From Candidatus Babeliales bacterium (GTDB taxonomy: Bacteria > Babelota > Babeliae > Babelales > Vermiphilaceae), in the NCBI GenBank assembly GCA_020050795.1, contig JAGVKD010000021.1, forward strand, positions 97,796-161,795: a DNA stretch of 64,000 nt, in the 5' to 3' direction. The position numbers were made by a program, and so were the translations under genes. The notes beneath the pieces are model-generated. The model was not told where the DNA came from. It did not search any database and worked only from the letters and a program-made list of their open reading frames with translations. Shown in pieces: positions 61,389 to 64,000 of this stretch; the stretch's first letter is position 1, and every line of letters starts with the position of its first letter.

Positions 61389-62751
61389 TTTGTATCTCCT
61401 TTTGGGGCCGCGTGCGCGGAATATATGATTTTGTTTCAATAATTTTCTGTGCAGGGCGAATTAGAAGTGTTTGTGCAGTTGCTTTGCCATCAAGTACTGC
61501 CTCTTGCATGCTTGAATATTTCCATTCACCGTATCGTCCGACTGAATAGATACTATGTTCATGCAAGCGCTGATGAATTTTGGGTAGATTTTTATCTCGC
61601 CATGCATCATAAATAACATAGGCGTGGCTAATGTTGAGCACTTTTTTCGTTACAATTTCTGCATCAGAAATATCAAATAATTCTTGTGCATGTGCGATGC
61701 TTGCTTGTGTAGTCTGCTCAATCCAATTGCGTGATTTGCCTATATGAGAAAATTCACCATAGAGCGAACTGCATCCGGCAGGGGCCATAGTTTCTGAAAA
61801 ATTATGCCAAAAGCCTATGCGATAAAATGGATACTTATTTTCTGGAAAATAGACCCAATGTTTATCAGAAACATTGGGTCGTTTGATGCCAAGATTAAAA
61901 TTAATTACCGAGTTGCAGCGTAAGTTAGGTCCCGCTTGCTTTAAGTTCGTGCGGGATGTTTCATGCACCGTATCAATCAAACGATCGAGTGGCATAGTCG
62001 TGACTAATATTTTATACGGTTCGATATGCCCATTGGTGAAATGAACTAATTTTTTGCGCATGTCGATTCGTTCAACAGTCATATTTGTGCGGATTGGATT
62101 GTGGAGTTGATCGGCTAATTTTTTTACCCAAGAAAAAATGCCGTCTTTCTTTGGGTATAGAAATCTCGCATTGTATCCCACATTGCCGCTATTGTGACCC
62201 AGGACGCCATCAATAATTTGTGGCAATGAAGTGCTTGGTACAAATCTGCCGGTCCAGCTCGGTGTAATTCTGCGCAGATCATATGCAAAAATTTTTCTTT
62301 GATAGGGCATGAAGAAATGTTTGGCAAATCCGGGGCCGAAATTTTTAAGTACCCATTGAATGAAGGTATTTGGCTTTTGTATATGAGTGTGCCGTTTTAC
62401 AAACCCTTCGATGCATTCAGCAATGATGCTTGTTGGCAATCCGTTTAGATTAATTTGGTAAGGATATTCTGTGTAGGTATCGTGTGAATAGATGAATGAG
62501 CGGCGGGTGATCACATTGAGTGTATCGAGTCCAACGATATCCTTGATGAGAGAATAAAAATAATCATCACTTGCGTGTAAAAGGTGTCCGGTGAAATCAA
62601 AGGTAAATCCATCTTGCTGCACTGATCCACATAAACCGCCAATGGTCGCTTCTTTTTCAAAAATTACATAATCGGAAAAAATTTGTTGTTCAAGATGGTA
62701 GGCGGTTGAGATGCCAGTCAGACCTGCGCCTATGATGACAATGTGTGCCAC
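61381..62751 (-). CDS. FAD-dependent oxidoreductase, UDP-galactopyranose-mutase/protoporphyrinogen-oxidase-like
   Basis: 456 aa. Dinucleotide motif IVIIGAGLTGISTAYHLEQQ followed by FEKEATIGGLCGS. The block FDFTGHLLHASDDY corresponds to the G-x-H site found in UDP-galactopyranose-mutase-like enzymes, and GRYGEWKYSSMQEAVLDGKATA is the C-terminal FAD block. Amine-oxidase-like members of this group act on sugar nucleotides. The epimerase gene begins in its last codons, so the two are co-transcribed and probably serve glycan synthesis. I cannot separate true UGM from a related sugar oxidoreductase. Confidence 0.75.
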   Translation of the reverse strand: MAHIVIIGAGLTGISTAYHLEQQIFSDYVIFEKEATIGGLCGSVQQDGFTFDFTGHLLHASDDYFYSLIKDIVGLDTLNVITRRSFIYSHDTYTEYPYQINLNGLPTSIIAECIEGFVKRHTHIQKPNTFIQWVLKNFGPGFAKHFFMPYQRKIFAYDLRRITPSWTGRFVPSTSLPQIIDGVLGHNSGNVGYNARFLYPKKDGIFSWVKKLADQLHNPIRTNMTVERIDMRKKLVHFTNGHIEPYKILVTTMPLDRLIDTVHETSRTNLKQAGPNLRCNSVINFNLGIKRPNVSDKHWVYFPENKYPFYRIGFWHNFSETMAPAGCSSLYGEFSHIGKSRNWIEQTTQASIAHAQELFDISDAEIVTKKVLNISHAYVIYDAWRDKNLPKIHQRLHEHSIYSVGRYGEWKYSSMQEAVLDGKATAQTLLIRPAQKIIETKSYIPRTRPQKEIQNG

Positions 62752-62852
62752 TCGAATCCTTTTTGTTGCTTCACGATGTCGCTTTTTATTTTGCGGTGCA
62801 GAATATCGAGGTTACAACAAAATGTCCATAGAATTTCTGGGCAGGTAGAGTG

Positions 62853-63437
62853 TTAATAGACCAAATGTTGTTGGTTTGTGGCATCAGGCAATGGTTCTGG
62901 CGGAATGTGCACCGCGAGGGTTAGTTCATCATGGCGAGCGCATGGTTTAAACTGCTCGGGTAAACATTCCTCTTCGATAGTAAAGGCCCCGTCTCTCAAT
63001 TTTTTTTCAACATTGTGCGGCACTGTTAATACCAAATAAAAGACATCAACTGCGCCCAGACGATGCTTTTTATTAAAATTGAGTACCAATGTTTGTGTCT
63101 TCTTATTCCAACAACTATCGCAGATCAAATTTTCTTCGATAGGCAGGAATTTTTTATCAAGACTCTTTCTGTACAGAGATGCATTCAAATGTTTGATGTG
63201 TTGGCCATTCCATTTGAGGCACATGTTTTGCAGCCGAATATCTTCTTTCGATTTTTTCTTGAAGGTGATGCTGCCAAGCAAAATCCATTTGCCACCAAAT
63301 TCTTTTGCTCGTTGAGAATCATCTTGTAAGTTTTCCCACATCGGCTCGAGTATTACTTGAAAGTCGCTGAAGTTTGTTGCGCACTCGACTGTGCCTAAAC
63401 TCATCAGGATAACTAAGGAGACATTTATCCGCTTCAT
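62853..63437 (-). CDS. Exported protein of unknown function
   Basis: 194 aa from ATG 63437, which has TTTGGAG 6 nt upstream. Signal peptide (INVSLVILMSLGTVECA). The mature part is beta-rich (QVILEPMW; GGKWILLGSITFKKK; RLQNMCLKWNGQHIKHLNASLY; AVDVFYLVLTVP) with four Cys, two in CDSC and others in MCLKW and PCARH. It has the feel of a small Ig-like or immunoglobulin-fold periplasmic protein, without family evidence. Transcribed with the TonB-like gene upstream (86 bp apart) or independently. Confidence 0.6.
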   Translation of the reverse strand: MKRINVSLVILMSLGTVECATNFSDFQVILEPMWENLQDDSQRAKEFGGKWILLGSITFKKKSKEDIRLQNMCLKWNGQHIKHLNASLYRKSLDKKFLPIEENLICDSCWNKKTQTLVLNFNKKHRLGAVDVFYLVLTVPHNVEKKLRDGAFTIEEECLPEQFKPCARHDELTLAVHIPPEPLPDATNQQHLVY

Positions 63438-63523
63438 TTCATACTCCAAAACAGACAAAGACTAAATCGCTCCTTACCGTACCATACGTTTTTCAAGGAC
63501 GTGAAGTTTTTCTCATCTAATCG

Positions 63524-64000
63524 TTAGCGAATTGGTGACCAATAGCCTGCGCTTGGATTTTTTATGGACGCAATTGCATGAGAAAACGTGCGAATTGTTT
63601 TGAATGTCTCTTCCTTAAAATAAGTTGGCAATGGTGGGAACGAACTTGCCGCATCACGAAACACAAACAGCATGAATTTATCCACATAGGGAATGCCAGT
63701 TCCAGAAACGACTTCGAGGGTTTTAATGGAACCATCTCTTGCGATTTCTAAAAGAAGAGCCATTTTTGTTTTGGTATTTTCTGTCAGATAAAATTTGTCT
63801 TTATGGATATGCAGGGAGTTAGTCAGACACTCACTAATTTTATCGTTGTACTGTGCAAACATGATTTGTTCTGCAGTAACTTTTCCATCACGTTTACCTG
63901 CCGATGAAAAGGCATCAGTCCCTTCATTGGCGAGATGTTGGGCAAAACCGCGAGCAAGTTGGGCCAGGGAGATATTTTTTTGCGCAGCTTGTCCTGCTTG
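63524..64000 (-). CDS. TonB/TolA-type C-terminal domain protein, 5' end outside the window
   Basis: The frame is open to the last base of the window (158 codons), so the N-terminus is missing; an internal ATG at 63862 is not the likely start. The visible part begins QAGQAAQKNISLAQLARG. The final 90 residues carry the TonB/TolA C-terminal pattern: ALLLEIARDGSIKTLEVVSGTGIPYVDKFMLFVFRDAASSFPPLP in consecutive pieces, namely V-x-x-x-G-x-G-x-x-x-x-D, a helix, and FPPLP. Such domains reach across the periplasm to outer-membrane partners. Whether it is TonB or TolA depends on the missing part. Confidence 0.72.
   Translation of the reverse strand, partial: QAGQAAQKNISLAQLARGFAQHLANEGTDAFSSAGKRDGKVTAEQIMFAQYNDKISECLTNSLHIHKDKFYLTENTKTKMALLLEIARDGSIKTLEVVSGTGIPYVDKFMLFVFRDAASSFPPLPTYFKEETFKTIRTFSHAIASIKNPSAGYWSPIR

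Noticed and set aside
1..64000. Prophage, insertion sequence or restriction/defence system
   Set aside because: No transposase, integrase, phage structural gene, methylase or known defence gene was found on either strand.

Overview
The window reads as a stretch of chromosome from a small-genome, diderm, probably host-associated bacterium. Evidence for two membranes is an Omp85/BamA-type barrel, two further predicted outer-membrane barrels, a TonB/TolA C-terminal domain and a lipoprotein. TGA, TAA and TAG all end ordinary genes, so the code is standard. The mix (spermidine ABC importer, amino-acid permease, SUF system, Bat operon, split type IV pilus ATPase, and many small secreted proteins of no recognised family) fits candidate phylum Dependentiae (TM6) or a similar intracellular lineage. 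That placement is inference; no rRNA is present to confirm it.

Layout. 1-2300: end of a tsaC/ywlC-type gene, a type IV pilin, then leftward prepilin peptidase, rbfA and rpsU. 2500-7400: a small secreted protein, then leftward outer-membrane barrel, amino-acid permease and gltX. 7500-15400: acylphosphatase-like protein, an Omp85 protein with a very long POTRA region, then a histidine-rich membrane protein overlapping a tightly coupled potABCD operon. 15500-23000: a three-gene surface cassette (1412-aa exported protein, 663-aa barrel, 357-aa protein with eleven Cys-Cys pairs in 11-residue repeats), with a promoter in front and a strong terminator behind. 23000-30700: metG, a GNAT acetyltransferase, two tandem secreted paralogues of unknown function, topA. 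30900-38900: one long rightward run of membrane protein, plsC, batA-batE and an M23 peptidase. 38900-43400: lepB, rhodanese lipoprotein, tRNA-Cys, tRNA-Leu, HU, FUN14-like protein and a pilus assembly ATPase split by one in-frame TAG. 43400-46050: a nest of small exported proteins with C-terminal membrane segments, one interrupted by an in-frame TAG. 46100-53900: sufC-sufB-sufD, a small exported protein, sufS, a mercuric-reductase/lipoamide-dehydrogenase-like flavoenzyme and two VTT (TVP38/TMEM64) membrane proteins. 54000-64000: an exported HAD hydrolase, a secreted protein, a sufU-type scaffold with a NurA-domain protein, a Cys-motif membrane protein, dnaJ, a duplicated-domain secreted protein, a nucleotide-sugar epimerase with a signal peptide, a UDP-galactopyranose-mutase-like flavoprotein, a secreted protein and the end of a TonB/TolA-like gene.

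Functionally the region joins housekeeping (translation, topology, Fe-S assembly, protein folding and export) with heavy investment in the envelope. The most novel material is the 15.5-23 kb surface cassette, the tandem secreted paralogues at 25.7-28.3 kb, and the scattered small proteins built as signal peptide, helical body and C-terminal membrane segment.
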